DNA from: Lachnospiraceae bacterium
GTDB lineage: Bacteria; Bacillota; Clostridia; Lachnospirales; Lachnospiraceae
Direction: 5' to 3'
DNA length: 64,000 nt
Assembly: GCA_009911035.1 (NCBI GenBank)
Contig: QXWO01000021.1
Span: 24,681-88,680 of the forward strand
Position numbers and translations under genes: made by a program
Notes under the pieces: generated by a model
What the model was told of the DNA's origin: nothing
What the model saw: the letters and a program-made list of their open reading frames with translations, nothing else
The model's database searches: none
In this document: positions 37,325 through 45,992 of the stretch, piece after piece
How the letters are laid out: each line of letters begins with the position of its first letter
Position numbering within the stretch: the stretch's first letter is position 1

Positions 37325-37499
37325 AAAACAGTTATGCCGGCTGTTGCTTTGCGGTGAAGCAGGTAAAATCAGGGAAGTAAAAAGTGGAGGAGCGCAGGAT
37401 CACGCAGGTATCCATCCCTCTCTTTTTTGGGCAGAGATTAAGAGGAAAATCAAAGAAAAGTGTTTTATAATAAATTGAAATAAAAAAGGAGGGATTCTG

Positions 37500-38351
37500 A
37501 TGGAATGGGTTGAAAGATTGAACCAGAGCATGAATTACATTGAGGAACATTTAATGGATGGGGTCGATGTGGAGGCACTTGGACGGATCGCCTGCTGTTC
37601 TTCATATCATTTTCAGAGGATGTTTACCTACATGGCAGGTATTACTTTATCGGAGTATATCCGCAGAAGAAAGATGTCTCTGGCCGCGGTAGATTTACAG
37701 GGCAAGGATGCGAAGGTGATTGATATTGCAGAAAAGTATGGATACCAGTCGCCTACCGCGTTCAACAGGGCCTTTCAGGGTGTCCATGGGATAGCGCCGT
37801 CTGCAGCCAGAGAGGAGGGTGTATCCATAAAGTCCTTTCCGCCCATAACATTTACGATTGCCGTTAAAGGAGGAGAAGAGATGAATTACAGAATCGAAAC
37901 AAAAGAGGCTTTCCGCATTGTCGGCGTTTCCGCGCCTTTGCACAGGAAAATTGAAAACAACTTTAAAGTTGTGCCGCAAATGTGGCAGGAGGCTGCCGTG
38001 AATGGAACGATACAGAAGCTGGCAGGAATGATGGACGTTGATTTAAAAGGGATGTTAGGTGTAAGCGCCTGCAGTGACGAAGCAGAATGGAAGTATTTCA
38101 TAGCAGTTGCAAGCACGCAGGAGAGCGGGGAGTTTGAGGAATTCACAGTCCCGGCGTCTGTCTGGGCTGTTTTTCCGGGGGAAGGAACGAACCAGTCCAT
38201 ACAGCAGCTAGAGCAGCGTATCGTCACCGAATGGCTTCCGGCCTCCGGGTATGAATATGGCAGCGCGCCGGATATTGAAGTTTATTTAAATCAGGATCCC
38301 CAGAATGCGAGATATGAGGTCTGGATACCTGTGGTGAAAAAGCAGCTATAG
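37500..38351 (+). CDS. AraC-family regulator with GyrI-like effector domain
   Basis: 283 residues, ATG 37500 behind AAAAAAGGAGGG. The N-terminal 105 residues are the two-helix-turn-helix AraC DNA-binding domain ('LGRIACCSSYHFQRMFTYMA', 'IAEKYGYQSPTAFNRAFQGV'). From about residue 125 a GyrI-like small-molecule-binding domain follows ('MNYRIETKEAFRIVGVSAPL', 'YEVWIPVVKK' at the end). This is the Rob/BmrR-like layout of drug- or metabolite-responsive activators. The target is unknown; it stands alone between the ABC exporter and the YolD-like gene. Confidence 0.9.
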   Translation: MEWVERLNQSMNYIEEHLMDGVDVEALGRIACCSSYHFQRMFTYMAGITLSEYIRRRKMSLAAVDLQGKDAKVIDIAEKYGYQSPTAFNRAFQGVHGIAPSAAREEGVSIKSFPPITFTIAVKGGEEMNYRIETKEAFRIVGVSAPLHRKIENNFKVVPQMWQEAAVNGTIQKLAGMMDVDLKGMLGVSACSDEAEWKYFIAVASTQESGEFEEFTVPASVWAVFPGEGTNQSIQQLEQRIVTEWLPASGYEYGSAPDIEVYLNQDPQNARYEVWIPVVKKQL

Positions 38352-38468
38352 TTTTTCCAGAATGTGAGGATCGTTCCGTAAAAGCTGCCGGATAAGCGAA
38401 TGCGTTTATAAAAGCCAGTTTAAGCATATACTATTTGTGTAAGACCACGCAAATGTATAGGAGAGAAA

Positions 38469-38903
38469 ATGGCGGACAAGGAAGAAAACAGCTATGATGA
38501 TATTATAAACCAGCCCCATCCTATTTCAGCGGTACGGTCCCATGTGTCAATGATGCAGCGTGCGTCACAATTTTCACCCTTTATTCCGCAGGAAGGTTAT
38601 GACACTGCTGTCAGGGAAACGGCCAGATTGACGGATGCACGAATTGAACTGGGAGAAGATCTAAAAGAACTGCTCAACAGGAAACTGCACCTATTGCACA
38701 GGCAGGAGGGATGCAGGCCCAGGGTGAGCGTCACTTATTTCCAGCCGGATGCCAGAAAGAGTGGAGGGGCTTATGTGATTTCCACAGGCTGTGTAGAACG
38801 AGTGGATGTACGTGAAGGAATTATCTGCATGGAAGACGGAATCAGAATACCAATTAGAGAGATTGCAGGAATAGAAGGAGAGCTGTTTTCCTGTCTGGAA
38901 TAG
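38469..38903 (+). CDS. YolD-like family protein
   Basis: 144 residues, ribosome site AGGAGAG. 'YDDIINQPHPISAVRSHVSM', 'MQRASQFSPFIPQEGYDTAV' and the C-terminal 'GIRIPIREIAGIEGELF' fit the YolD-like proteins of Lachnospiraceae, which are usually encoded next to a Y-family DNA polymerase and linked to the SOS response. No polymerase gene is adjacent here, so its role in this place is unclear. Confidence 0.8.
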   Translation: MADKEENSYDDIINQPHPISAVRSHVSMMQRASQFSPFIPQEGYDTAVRETARLTDARIELGEDLKELLNRKLHLLHRQEGCRPRVSVTYFQPDARKSGGAYVISTGCVERVDVREGIICMEDGIRIPIREIAGIEGELFSCLE

Positions 38904-38964
38904 AATGCAGATTAGAAAGGATTTGGGATTTAGAAAACAGGGCCAAGGCAAATTCAGGCGGAAA

Positions 38965-38999
38965 CATGGGAGTTTTACTCCCGGAGAATGTCCCCCATG
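38965..38999 (+). other. Inverted repeat upstream of the transferase gene
   Basis: Outer arms CATGGG/CCCATG enclose a small GGGAG-TTTTA-CTCCC hairpin. It lies in the 238-base gap between the YolD-like gene and the phosphopantetheinyl transferase; purpose unknown. Confidence 0.35.
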
Positions 39000-39067
39000 A
39001 GTTTGGCTGTTGGCTCTTTTCGTTCTTTTTAAGCGTGCTCCCCGGCATTGAGGCAGGCAGAAAATAA

Positions 39068-39096
39068 TTGACAAAACCATACCGGCATGATAGATT
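39068..39096 (+). promoter_or_regulatory. Promoter of the phosphopantetheinyl transferase operon
   Basis: TTGACA, exactly 17 bases, TAGATT. The -35 box is perfect and the -10 box matches 4 of 6. About 39 bases of leader precede the ATG. Confidence 0.65.
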
Positions 39097-39141
39097 TGAG
39101 GCTGCAGAATGACTTAAAAATGTAAAGGCGGCATAGGGCAT

Positions 39142-39783
39142 ATGAAGCAGGTTTATAAGCTTAACACAAAGATGCTGGAGGATTCGGAAATTTTTTTCAG
39201 TTATTATGAGAAATTATCGGCGAAACGTCGGCAAAAGATAGACGGTTACCGGATGAAAAAGGATAAGATGCTGTCACTTGGAGCAGGAATTTTAATTGAC
39301 AAAGGTTTGGAAACTTTCGGGCTTCGTGAGGCAAAGGTAAGAATTGTAGAAGGAAAGTATGGAAAGCCGTATTTCCCTGATTATCCGGATATTCATTTTA
39401 ACGTATCTCATTCAAAAAAAATGGTGATTGCTGTATTTGCAGATGTAGAAGTAGGATGTGATATTGAATATGTAGATTCAGTTGATTTGAAGCTTGCAGA
39501 AAGATTTTTCTGCAAGCCTGAATATGATTTTATCGTGGGACATCAGGAGCAGGAGAGGAAAGAAGCTTTTTACCGCATTTGGACGATAAAGGAAAGCTTT
39601 ATGAAAGCAGTTGGGAGCGGGATGATGCTTCCTATGGATAAATTTTATATAAAGATTGGCAGGAATATACAGGTGGAACAGCACTATAATAATGAAGAGT
39701 ATGGGATAGAGGATTGGAAAGAGGGGGAATACCATGCGGCATTGTGCTGGAATAGGGGAAAGAAGGTGATGGTGTGCGAATAG
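39142..39783 (+). CDS. 4'-phosphopantetheinyl transferase, Sfp type
   Basis: 213 residues. Landmarks of the Sfp superfamily: 'KYGKPYFPDYPDIHFNVSHS' (P1-P2), 'VGCDIEYVD' with the Mg2+-binding Asp and Glu, and 'FYRIWTIKESFMKAVGSGM' (KEA-like motif). It transfers the phosphopantetheine arm of coenzyme A onto carrier-protein serines. The 2988-residue NRPS 6 kb downstream carries three such carrier domains and is the obvious client. Its end overlaps the response-regulator start by 10 bases, so activation and regulation are co-expressed. Confidence 0.92.
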   Translation: MKQVYKLNTKMLEDSEIFFSYYEKLSAKRRQKIDGYRMKKDKMLSLGAGILIDKGLETFGLREAKVRIVEGKYGKPYFPDYPDIHFNVSHSKKMVIAVFADVEVGCDIEYVDSVDLKLAERFFCKPEYDFIVGHQEQERKEAFYRIWTIKESFMKAVGSGMMLPMDKFYIKIGRNIQVEQHYNNEEYGIEDWKEGEYHAALCWNRGKKVMVCE

Positions 39784-40496
39784 CTGTATGCGATGATATC
39801 CCAAAAGAACTGGAAAAAATATTGGCAGCATTAGGCGAGTATGGAAAGGCACACCCGGAACTTTGTTTTGAAATTGATGAGTATAGCACGGCGCTGGGTA
39901 TCTTAAATGCAGTTGAAAAAGGAAAAGGATATGATATTGCCTTTTTGGACATTTTTATGCCGGGAATCCTTGGAACAGATGTTGCAGGGGAAATGCTTTC
40001 CAAAAGCCCTGATATGGGTATTATTTTCCTGTCAATAAGCAGCGATTATGCGGTGACTGCGTTTGCAATGAATGCCATCCATTATCTGCTCAAACCTTTT
40101 TCACAGGAACAATTTGATATAGCAATGGATCGTGCTGTCAAAAAAGTGGTAGATTATGATGTCATTTCCCTGTCCTGCGTAGATGGCGTGTACCGTGTAC
40201 GTATTAGTGAGATTGTCTTTATAGAGTCACAGGGGCATTATCTGTTATTGAGGCTTTCAAGCGGTGAGGATTTACGTATGCGTAAAAAAATATTCCAAAT
40301 GTTTGAGGAAATAAAGAAATATTCTGAATTTATACAGGTTGGGGGTTCTTATATTGCAAATCTTTATTTTGTGCGTAAAATTTCTGTTGATGGCATGAAA
40401 ATGTATAATGGCGCAATGATTCCCATTCCAAGAAGGAGCAGAGAGAAGGTTCGGAAAGCATATATGGATTTCTGCTGGAATGAGGCGATGAAATGA
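39774..40496 (+). CDS. LytTR-family response regulator
   Basis: 240 residues with a GTG start (39774) placed by AGAAGGTG just upstream; translation gives the normal 'MRIAVCDDIPKELEKI'. Receiver acceptor Asp is in 'YDIAFLDIFMPGILGTDVA' and the conserved Lys in 'HYLLKPFSQEQ'. The LytTR domain has 'ISEIVFIESQGHYLLLRL' and 'FIQVGGSYIANLYFVRKI'. Coupled to the transferase gene upstream and to the GHKL kinase downstream (ATGA overlap). A likely regulator of the NRPS locus. Confidence 0.9.
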   Translation: MRIAVCDDIPKELEKILAALGEYGKAHPELCFEIDEYSTALGILNAVEKGKGYDIAFLDIFMPGILGTDVAGEMLSKSPDMGIIFLSISSDYAVTAFAMNAIHYLLKPFSQEQFDIAMDRAVKKVVDYDVISLSCVDGVYRVRISEIVFIESQGHYLLLRLSSGEDLRMRKKIFQMFEEIKKYSEFIQVGGSYIANLYFVRKISVDGMKMYNGAMIPIPRRSREKVRKAYMDFCWNEAMK

Positions 40497-41764
40497 GTGA
40501 CGTGTATCAGATTCCGGGGTTGCTCATTACAGCATTGTGCCATGTAATTGTGATTTATTATCTGTCCGAACACAAATACCCCAAAAAGAGATTTACACTT
40601 TACGGCTGTATGTATGCAGCCGGTTTTGTTGGTATTGGCGGCTATGGGTATGCAGTAAGGGGAGCGGCACTACTTTTTGCATACATCGTGATTGTGGTAT
40701 GCACATTTCTTTTTTCATGTATTGTTTCACAGAGCTGCTTTGCTAAAAAGTGTTTTTTGTTCATCACATATTTTTGCTTGTTTTCTGCCCTGGATAATGT
40801 CCTAAAGATAATGATGAAATTGTTCTGTCCCAAGATTTCTGCCCCAGTGGGGTTTTATGTGGCAGTCATACTGCGCAGCATGAGTTTGCTGTTGCTATTA
40901 GCGCTGTATAAAAAATTTGCTGAAGCAATCCTACGCTCCCTTGCGGACAAGAGCCGCAGGAGATGGTGGAATCTGGCATTGGCTGCCCTGCTGTTTTATC
41001 TGCTGCAGGCTTCTTTGAGTGTTTTGAATGTAAAGGAGACCATGTCGGATGTGAAGCTGATGTCAGCCCTTTTTGTGATTAACATTATTATGTATGCAGT
41101 ATATTGGCTTGTTTTTAGCAACATCAGTTACATGAAGAAGGATACGGAGGCTGCCTTAGTACGTCAGAATGTGGAATATCTTTCCGCCCGGCTGTCAGCT
41201 CAGCAAAAGGCTGAGGAGGAACACCGCAGGCTTCGGCATGATATCCGGCATCATCTTGAAACGATAGCAGAGTATGCAAAAACTGGCGATACTCCCGCCA
41301 TCCTTGCATATATCAGGGAATACAGTATCAAGGTTTCGGAAACAGCGGTAAGGCGGTATTCCGTAAACAGGACGGTAGATAGTATCCTTTCTGTCTATGC
41401 GGGTAAGGCAGAAGAAAGCGGCATCGCCTTTTGGGTTAAGTGCAATGTTCCGGCAGAACTGGCAGTACGGGATATTGACCTGATAGCCCTTTTGGGAAAT
41501 CTCTTTGAAAATGCCCTGCATGGATGTCAGAAGTCAGAAAAAAAGAAATTATATATTGAAATCTATATTCGGACGCAAAATAGTAGGCTGACTATTGTCT
41601 GCAACAACATCTGTCCCGCTGACTTAGAGTTGTCCGGCAGCCTGCCTAAAGATAAGGGTATAGGTATCTCTAGTATCCTTGCCGTTTGCCAAAAATATGA
41701 CGGCAGTCTGGAGTATAAAGTAGAACATGGGATCTGCTCTGCCTGTGCAGTTTTGAATCTGTAA
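40493..41764 (+). CDS. GHKL sensor histidine kinase (AgrC-like)
   Basis: 423 residues. Six or so membrane helices fill residues 1-215. The H-box 'EEHRRLRHDIRHHLETIAEY' follows, then the ATPase with N-box 'LLGNLFENALHGC' and G-box 'LPKDKGIGISSILAV'. Third gene of the transferase-regulator-kinase unit. The ligand is unknown; I looked for an agrD-like peptide ORF next to it and found none. Confidence 0.88.
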   Translation: MSDVYQIPGLLITALCHVIVIYYLSEHKYPKKRFTLYGCMYAAGFVGIGGYGYAVRGAALLFAYIVIVVCTFLFSCIVSQSCFAKKCFLFITYFCLFSALDNVLKIMMKLFCPKISAPVGFYVAVILRSMSLLLLLALYKKFAEAILRSLADKSRRRWWNLALAALLFYLLQASLSVLNVKETMSDVKLMSALFVINIIMYAVYWLVFSNISYMKKDTEAALVRQNVEYLSARLSAQQKAEEEHRRLRHDIRHHLETIAEYAKTGDTPAILAYIREYSIKVSETAVRRYSVNRTVDSILSVYAGKAEESGIAFWVKCNVPAELAVRDIDLIALLGNLFENALHGCQKSEKKKLYIEIYIRTQNSRLTIVCNNICPADLELSGSLPKDKGIGISSILAVCQKYDGSLEYKVEHGICSACAVLNL

Positions 41765-41956
41765 ATCTCAATCCATCTGTGTTTCCGCGTTTGGTAAAAC
41801 GCTTTCTCTTCTCATTAGGGATCTATATTCGGTATCGGCCAAATATGCCTAAAAAATAGCCAAATATGACAAAATTAGCAATATATAGAGTATCTGTTAT
41901 AATAAAAAAATATGTGTTTCTAAAGCGGCACAATAAATATAAGAGAGAAAAATTGT

Positions 41957-43297
41957 ATGTTAGGCGGATCTGTATATATAGCATTTATTCGATTTGTGAT
42001 TAGCCTTACAGGGGTAATTCTATTATTTTCCAGGATAAGTGAATCCCGGTTTGGCAGGAAAAAAACAATCATTTATTATGGATGTTTTAGTGTGGTGGTA
42101 CTTATATTGGCATCTGTCTGGTACGTGGCGGATTGGAAAAGCTGTGTGCGGGGCGTGGCATTTGCTATGTATGCATGTTTTGCAGTATTTGCTACAATTA
42201 TAAGCAGTGATTGCGTGTATTTGTCTATTTATAAGCTTGCATTGACTTTCTACCTGCTGGCGGTTTTTCTGGTTGGCGGATTGGAAGTTGCCATGGTTTT
42301 CTTTGACAGTAATGTATGGGCAGACATCATCACACGTGTGATATTGATTCTGCTTATGGCTGTTGTTATAGAAAAAAAGCTGAGAAGTACCATCAGGGGA
42401 TTTGGTGATTATGTAGAGAAAGAGGTAGATAAATTCAGTGTTGCCGTTATGATTATCAGTATTCTTTTGGGAATCGGGTTTATTTTAAACCCGGATATTA
42501 AAGTTACGACCCCACACCGTATTTATCAGGTTGCCGTGAACTTTATCCTGACAGGCACCTTACAGTTCCTTGTTTTCCGACTTTATTTCCATATTGGCAT
42601 AGAGAGAGAATATGAGAGGGATAATCAACTCATACAGATGAACCACAGGCTTTTGGAGCGTCAGATGGAAATTCTGGAAGAGTCCGTGGAATCAGGAAGA
42701 AGGATACGGCATGACGTAAGGCATCATAATGCGGTAATAGCGGAGTATGTACGCAATCTGCAGAACGAGGAGCTGCTGCAATACCTAAAGGAGTATGACA
42801 GGGAAATAGATCAAAGCATGGTGGAAATGATATGTACGAATACGGCAGTCAATAATATTCTTTCAGCGTATACCAGAAAAGCCAGGAGTGAGCAGATTAA
42901 AGTTACCCTTGACATTGAGGTTGGCAGGAAATTGACGATACCCAATATTGATCTTGTAGTAATACTTGCAAATGCTTATGAAAATGCGATTTACGCCTGC
43001 ATGGAAGTGAAGAGGGACTCGGATGAAAGAGAATGCCTGATTCATTTTGTGATGAAAAGGAAAAAAAATAAGCTGGTTATTTTCTGCAGCAATACATGCA
43101 GGAGGAAGGCCGAATTAAAGGATGGGCAGCCGAAAACGGAATTTACAGGTGGAATCGGAGTATCGAGCATTATTAAGACGGCAGAAAAGTATGGCGGCGA
43201 CTATGATTTTAAAAATGAAAACGGAGTGTTTGTGTTTCGGCTGATTATGAATATTCCTCCGGATTTACCGGGGGAGAGGAACAGGGGGGAAGGATAG
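41957..43297 (+). CDS. GHKL sensor histidine kinase, paralogue A
   Basis: 446 residues. N-terminal membrane domain starting 'MLGGSVYIAFIRFVISLTG', H-box 'SGRRIRHDVRHHNAVIAEYV', N-box 'VILANAYENAIYACM' and G-box 'GGIGVSSIIKTAEKYGG'. It is a clear paralogue of the kinase at 44333, with the same MLGGS start, domain order and H-box. An extended -10 box (TGTTATAAT, 41893-41901) lies upstream. It is followed by a LytTR regulator and then by the paralogous kinase. Confidence 0.88.
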   Translation: MLGGSVYIAFIRFVISLTGVILLFSRISESRFGRKKTIIYYGCFSVVVLILASVWYVADWKSCVRGVAFAMYACFAVFATIISSDCVYLSIYKLALTFYLLAVFLVGGLEVAMVFFDSNVWADIITRVILILLMAVVIEKKLRSTIRGFGDYVEKEVDKFSVAVMIISILLGIGFILNPDIKVTTPHRIYQVAVNFILTGTLQFLVFRLYFHIGIEREYERDNQLIQMNHRLLERQMEILEESVESGRRIRHDVRHHNAVIAEYVRNLQNEELLQYLKEYDREIDQSMVEMICTNTAVNNILSAYTRKARSEQIKVTLDIEVGRKLTIPNIDLVVILANAYENAIYACMEVKRDSDERECLIHFVMKRKKNKLVIFCSNTCRRKAELKDGQPKTEFTGGIGVSSIIKTAEKYGGDYDFKNENGVFVFRLIMNIPPDLPGERNRGEG

Positions 43298-43350
43298 AAA
43301 ACAGATTGTTTTTTATTAGAATTTATTTATAATATTGAAAGAGGTAAATT

Positions 43351-43383
43351 ATGCCGAGACAGGAAGAGGACAGCAGGCGCTGA
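43351..43383 (+). CDS. Possible 10-residue leader peptide before the LytTR regulator
   Basis: ATG 43351 has a GAGGT ribosome site 5 bases upstream and reads MPRQEEDSRR then TGA. It stops about 20 bases before the likely TTG start of the regulator, whose ribosome site AGGAAGGG lies just after this stop. It could couple or attenuate regulator translation. Alternatively the regulator begins at the upstream TTG 43335 and this mini-ORF is meaningless. Confidence 0.3.
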   Translation: MPRQEEDSRR

Positions 43384-43403
43384 CAGGAAGGGATGTGGAA
43401 AGA

Positions 43404-44141
43404 TTGTACTCGATAGCATTGTGTGATGATGAGGAAAGGGAGCTTGACTTGATTGAGAATTTTCTGGCAAGCTATCAGGACAGAAAACAAGAATTGGAAT
43501 ACAAAACGGAGAGGTTTTCCAGTGCGGAGGCGCTGCTAAGGCGGGTCAGGGAGGATGGGTATATACCGGATATTTTGCTGCTGGATATATTTATGTCTGG
43601 GAAGAACGGCATGGAAGCCGCCGAGGAAGTACGCATACTGGGATTGGATATGCCGATTGTATTCCTTACCACGTCAACGGAATATGCTTTGAAAGCCTAT
43701 GGAGTGGATGCAATACAGTATCTTGTGAAACCTCTTAACAGCAAGAGGTTTTTCCATGCCATGGATTCTGCAATGGGGCAGATTGGTAAAGGCAGGAAGA
43801 ACCAGATTGTAATGAAAGTAGCAGGGGGAATCCGGCAAATCCAGCCGAATGATATCATTTACTGCGAATCCCAGAAAAATTATCAGATGCTTTATCTGTC
43901 AGCCGGGGAGTACAGAGTCCGAATGACGGCAGGAAAACTATGGGAAATATTGGAAGAATTTTGTCAGTTCGGCAGGTGTGGGCGCTCCTATATCCTGAAC
44001 ATGGACCATATTGTTTCTGTGGTACACGAAAAGATTGTGATGGATAATGGATACACGATTTACATACCGCGGAATAAAGCAACGGAATTTAGGAAAGTTT
44101 ATTTTGCCTATTATTTTGACTTCCGGGATGGGAATGCATAA
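43404..44141 (+). CDS. LytTR-family response regulator
   Basis: 245 residues if it starts at TTG 43404 ('MYSIALCDDEERELDL'), which sits 11 bases after AGGAAGGG. GTG 43395 and TTG 43335 are in frame too. Receiver acceptor Asp in 'DILLLDIFMSGKNGMEAAEE', Lys in 'IQYLVKPLNSKRF'. The LytTR domain has 'IQPNDIIYCESQKNYQMLYL' and 'FCQFGRCGRSYILNMDHIVS'. Flanked on both sides by the paralogous GHKL kinases. Followed by a strong terminator. Confidence 0.9.
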   Translation: MYSIALCDDEERELDLIENFLASYQDRKQELEYKTERFSSAEALLRRVREDGYIPDILLLDIFMSGKNGMEAAEEVRILGLDMPIVFLTTSTEYALKAYGVDAIQYLVKPLNSKRFFHAMDSAMGQIGKGRKNQIVMKVAGGIRQIQPNDIIYCESQKNYQMLYLSAGEYRVRMTAGKLWEILEEFCQFGRCGRSYILNMDHIVSVVHEKIVMDNGYTIYIPRNKATEFRKVYFAYYFDFRDGNA

Positions 44142-44191
44142 TATTATCCCGGCGGTTAAATAGTCTGTAGCAGGACTATAAAAGTTAAGAA

Positions 44192-44230
44192 AAGATTCTC
44201 TTGCCCCGTTTGGGCAGGGGGATCTTTTTT
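44192..44230 (+). terminator. Rho-independent terminator after the LytTR regulator
   Basis: 15-bp stem (AAGATTCTCTTGCCC with GGGCAGGGGGATCTT, three G-U pairs), 5-base loop, six Ts. Confidence 0.9.
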
Positions 44231-44332
44231 CGTCCCTGTAAATTTGCCTCTTGTCCCATTTCGTAGAACTTCCATACGGCAAACATTATAATAAATTCAC
44301 ATAGTATTCTGCAATAAGGAGGAATGAGGGGC

Positions 44333-45625
44333 ATGCTGGGAGGTTCTTTTTGGATTGCGTTATTGCGTAACGCCATTAGCACAGGATTAATGTTGTCATT
44401 TTTTTTCATGTTGGACCGGCCGAGGTTTTCCATGAAGAAAACAGCCTGGTGTTACATTATATTTGGCGTTTCTATGGTTACTGCCTATAGTGTCTGGTAT
44501 CTGGCGGCAAACAGCAGTTTTGTCCGCTTTGCTGCGCTGTCAGCGCTCCCTGTCATTGGGGTTTTCTGCAGTATCATGAGCAGCGAAGTTTTACATTTGT
44601 CTTTATATAAGATGGCATTGGCATTTTATTTATTTTCAGTATGTACCTTTTGCGGCGTGGATGTGGCGCGCTGGTGGTTTGGGGGCAATCTATGGATAGA
44701 TATTCTTGTACGTTTTGTCTGTTTTGTGCTAATCCTTATTTTTACCTGGTTTAAGTTCCGGAAGCAGTTTTTGGGTGGTGTGGATTTTTTACTCCAGGAA
44801 ATGGATATGTTCAGTGCAACGGCTCTTTTCGTGTCAGTAATGCTCGGCGCAATTATGGCATATTGGCCCAATTTACAAGGGTTTTCTGTTTTTAATATGG
44901 TGCGTGCATTTTTGATTTTGTTTATGGCGGGAACGCTCCAGTATGCAATTCTCCATCTGTATATCCACTTAGGGCAGGAACATTATTATCAAGCAGAGAA
45001 GGAGCTGCTTGAGGTAAATGAACAGCTCTTGCACCAGCAAATGGATCTTATGAGAGAATCAAAAATAGAGGCAGCGAGGATTCGCCATGATGTGCGCCAC
45101 CATACCCTTTTGATTCGGGAATATGTTCAAAAAAGGGAGTATAGTCAGCTTCTTGCGTATCTTACACAGTATGATGAGGATGTGGAAAAATGGGAAGTAA
45201 AGGATATCAGTAGGAATCTGGCGGTAAACAGTATCTTGCTGGCATATGCGAAAAAGGCACGGAGGCAGAATATTCAGGTGACTATGGACATTAGGCTGGG
45301 AGAGAACCTTCCTGTCCGGGATATTGACTGGATCGCTATCCTGGCAAATATGTTTGAGAATGCGATCCATGGGTGTGTCGGTTCCGGGCAGCCGCAACAG
45401 GAGATAGACATTTATATATCACAGAAAAAAAACAAGGTGATTATCCAGTGCCAGAATACAAGCAGCAAAGAGGTGGTTTTCCGGAAAGGGCTGCCACAGT
45501 CGGATAAAGGCGGCGGTGTGGGTGTGACCAGTATTATTAAGGCGGTTTCCCGCTATGAAGGTGCAACAGATTTTTCTGTACAGGATGGAATGTTTATAAC
45601 AAGAATCCTGCTTAATCTCACTTAG
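44333..45625 (+). CDS. GHKL sensor histidine kinase, paralogue B
   Basis: 430 residues from ATG 44333, chosen because AAGGAGG is 10 bases upstream and the resulting 'MLGGSFWIALLRNAIS' matches the start of paralogue A; ATG 44324 is in frame but too close to the ribosome site. Membrane domain of about six helices, H-box 'EAARIRHDVRHHTLLIREYV', N-box 'ILANMFENAIHGC', G-box 'GGGVGVTSIIKAVSRY'. It has no regulator of its own downstream, so it probably shares the regulator at 43404. A TATAAT box lies at 44288-44293. Confidence 0.88.
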   Translation: MLGGSFWIALLRNAISTGLMLSFFFMLDRPRFSMKKTAWCYIIFGVSMVTAYSVWYLAANSSFVRFAALSALPVIGVFCSIMSSEVLHLSLYKMALAFYLFSVCTFCGVDVARWWFGGNLWIDILVRFVCFVLILIFTWFKFRKQFLGGVDFLLQEMDMFSATALFVSVMLGAIMAYWPNLQGFSVFNMVRAFLILFMAGTLQYAILHLYIHLGQEHYYQAEKELLEVNEQLLHQQMDLMRESKIEAARIRHDVRHHTLLIREYVQKREYSQLLAYLTQYDEDVEKWEVKDISRNLAVNSILLAYAKKARRQNIQVTMDIRLGENLPVRDIDWIAILANMFENAIHGCVGSGQPQQEIDIYISQKKNKVIIQCQNTSSKEVVFRKGLPQSDKGGGVGVTSIIKAVSRYEGATDFSVQDGMFITRILLNLT

Positions 45626-45684
45626 TGAAGGATTAAAATGATGAATGCCTTTTTTCAAAGGAAGAAGTAAATACAGGAAGGCAA

Positions 45685-45926
45685 AGGGAGTTCGATTATC
45701 TGAAGGGAATTTTCATGTTGTTTATATACCTGATCCATGTGTTTCAGGCAACCTTGTCTCCGGAGGATTCCATTAGCCGGTAGTCGGGTATATTGTGAAG
45801 CTGTTGATTGGAGAAACGGATTTTGTTTCTTTTACGCAGCTTTATTTTCTGTCTTATGCGTTGCTCGGAGTTGCTATCAATGCTGGCTCCTCGCATTATT
45901 GTCAATTGTGGTTACGGAATTTATGA
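45685..45926 (+). pseudogene. Remnant of a polytopic membrane protein (acyltransferase-like start)
   Basis: The first piece reads 'REFDYLKGIFMLFIYLIHVF' and ends at a TAG (45781). A second piece in the same strand reads 'IVKLLIGETDFVSFTQLYFL' and 'SYALLGVAINAGSSHYCQLW' and ends at TGA 45926. Both look like membrane-protein sequence with the middle missing. The opening pattern is typical of membrane acyltransferases, but this identification is weak. It occupies the gap directly before the NRPS ribosome site. Confidence 0.45.
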
Positions 45927-45992
45927 TAAGAGGATTTAACTATTTGTCTGGAAAAAATTTAATTATAATTTTATGATTTAGGAGGAAAAGGA

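Noticed and set aside
41765-41956. agrD-like peptide gene next to the GHKL kinases
   Set aside because: Checked the intergenic gap for a short ORF with leader, Cys or Ser ring and acidic tail. Only a basic 45-codon frame overlapping the kinase start was found, with no AgrD features.
45737-45976. 79-codon plus-strand ORF before the NRPS
   Set aside because: Cys-rich translation out of frame with the membrane-protein fragments that cover the same bases; no ribosome site.
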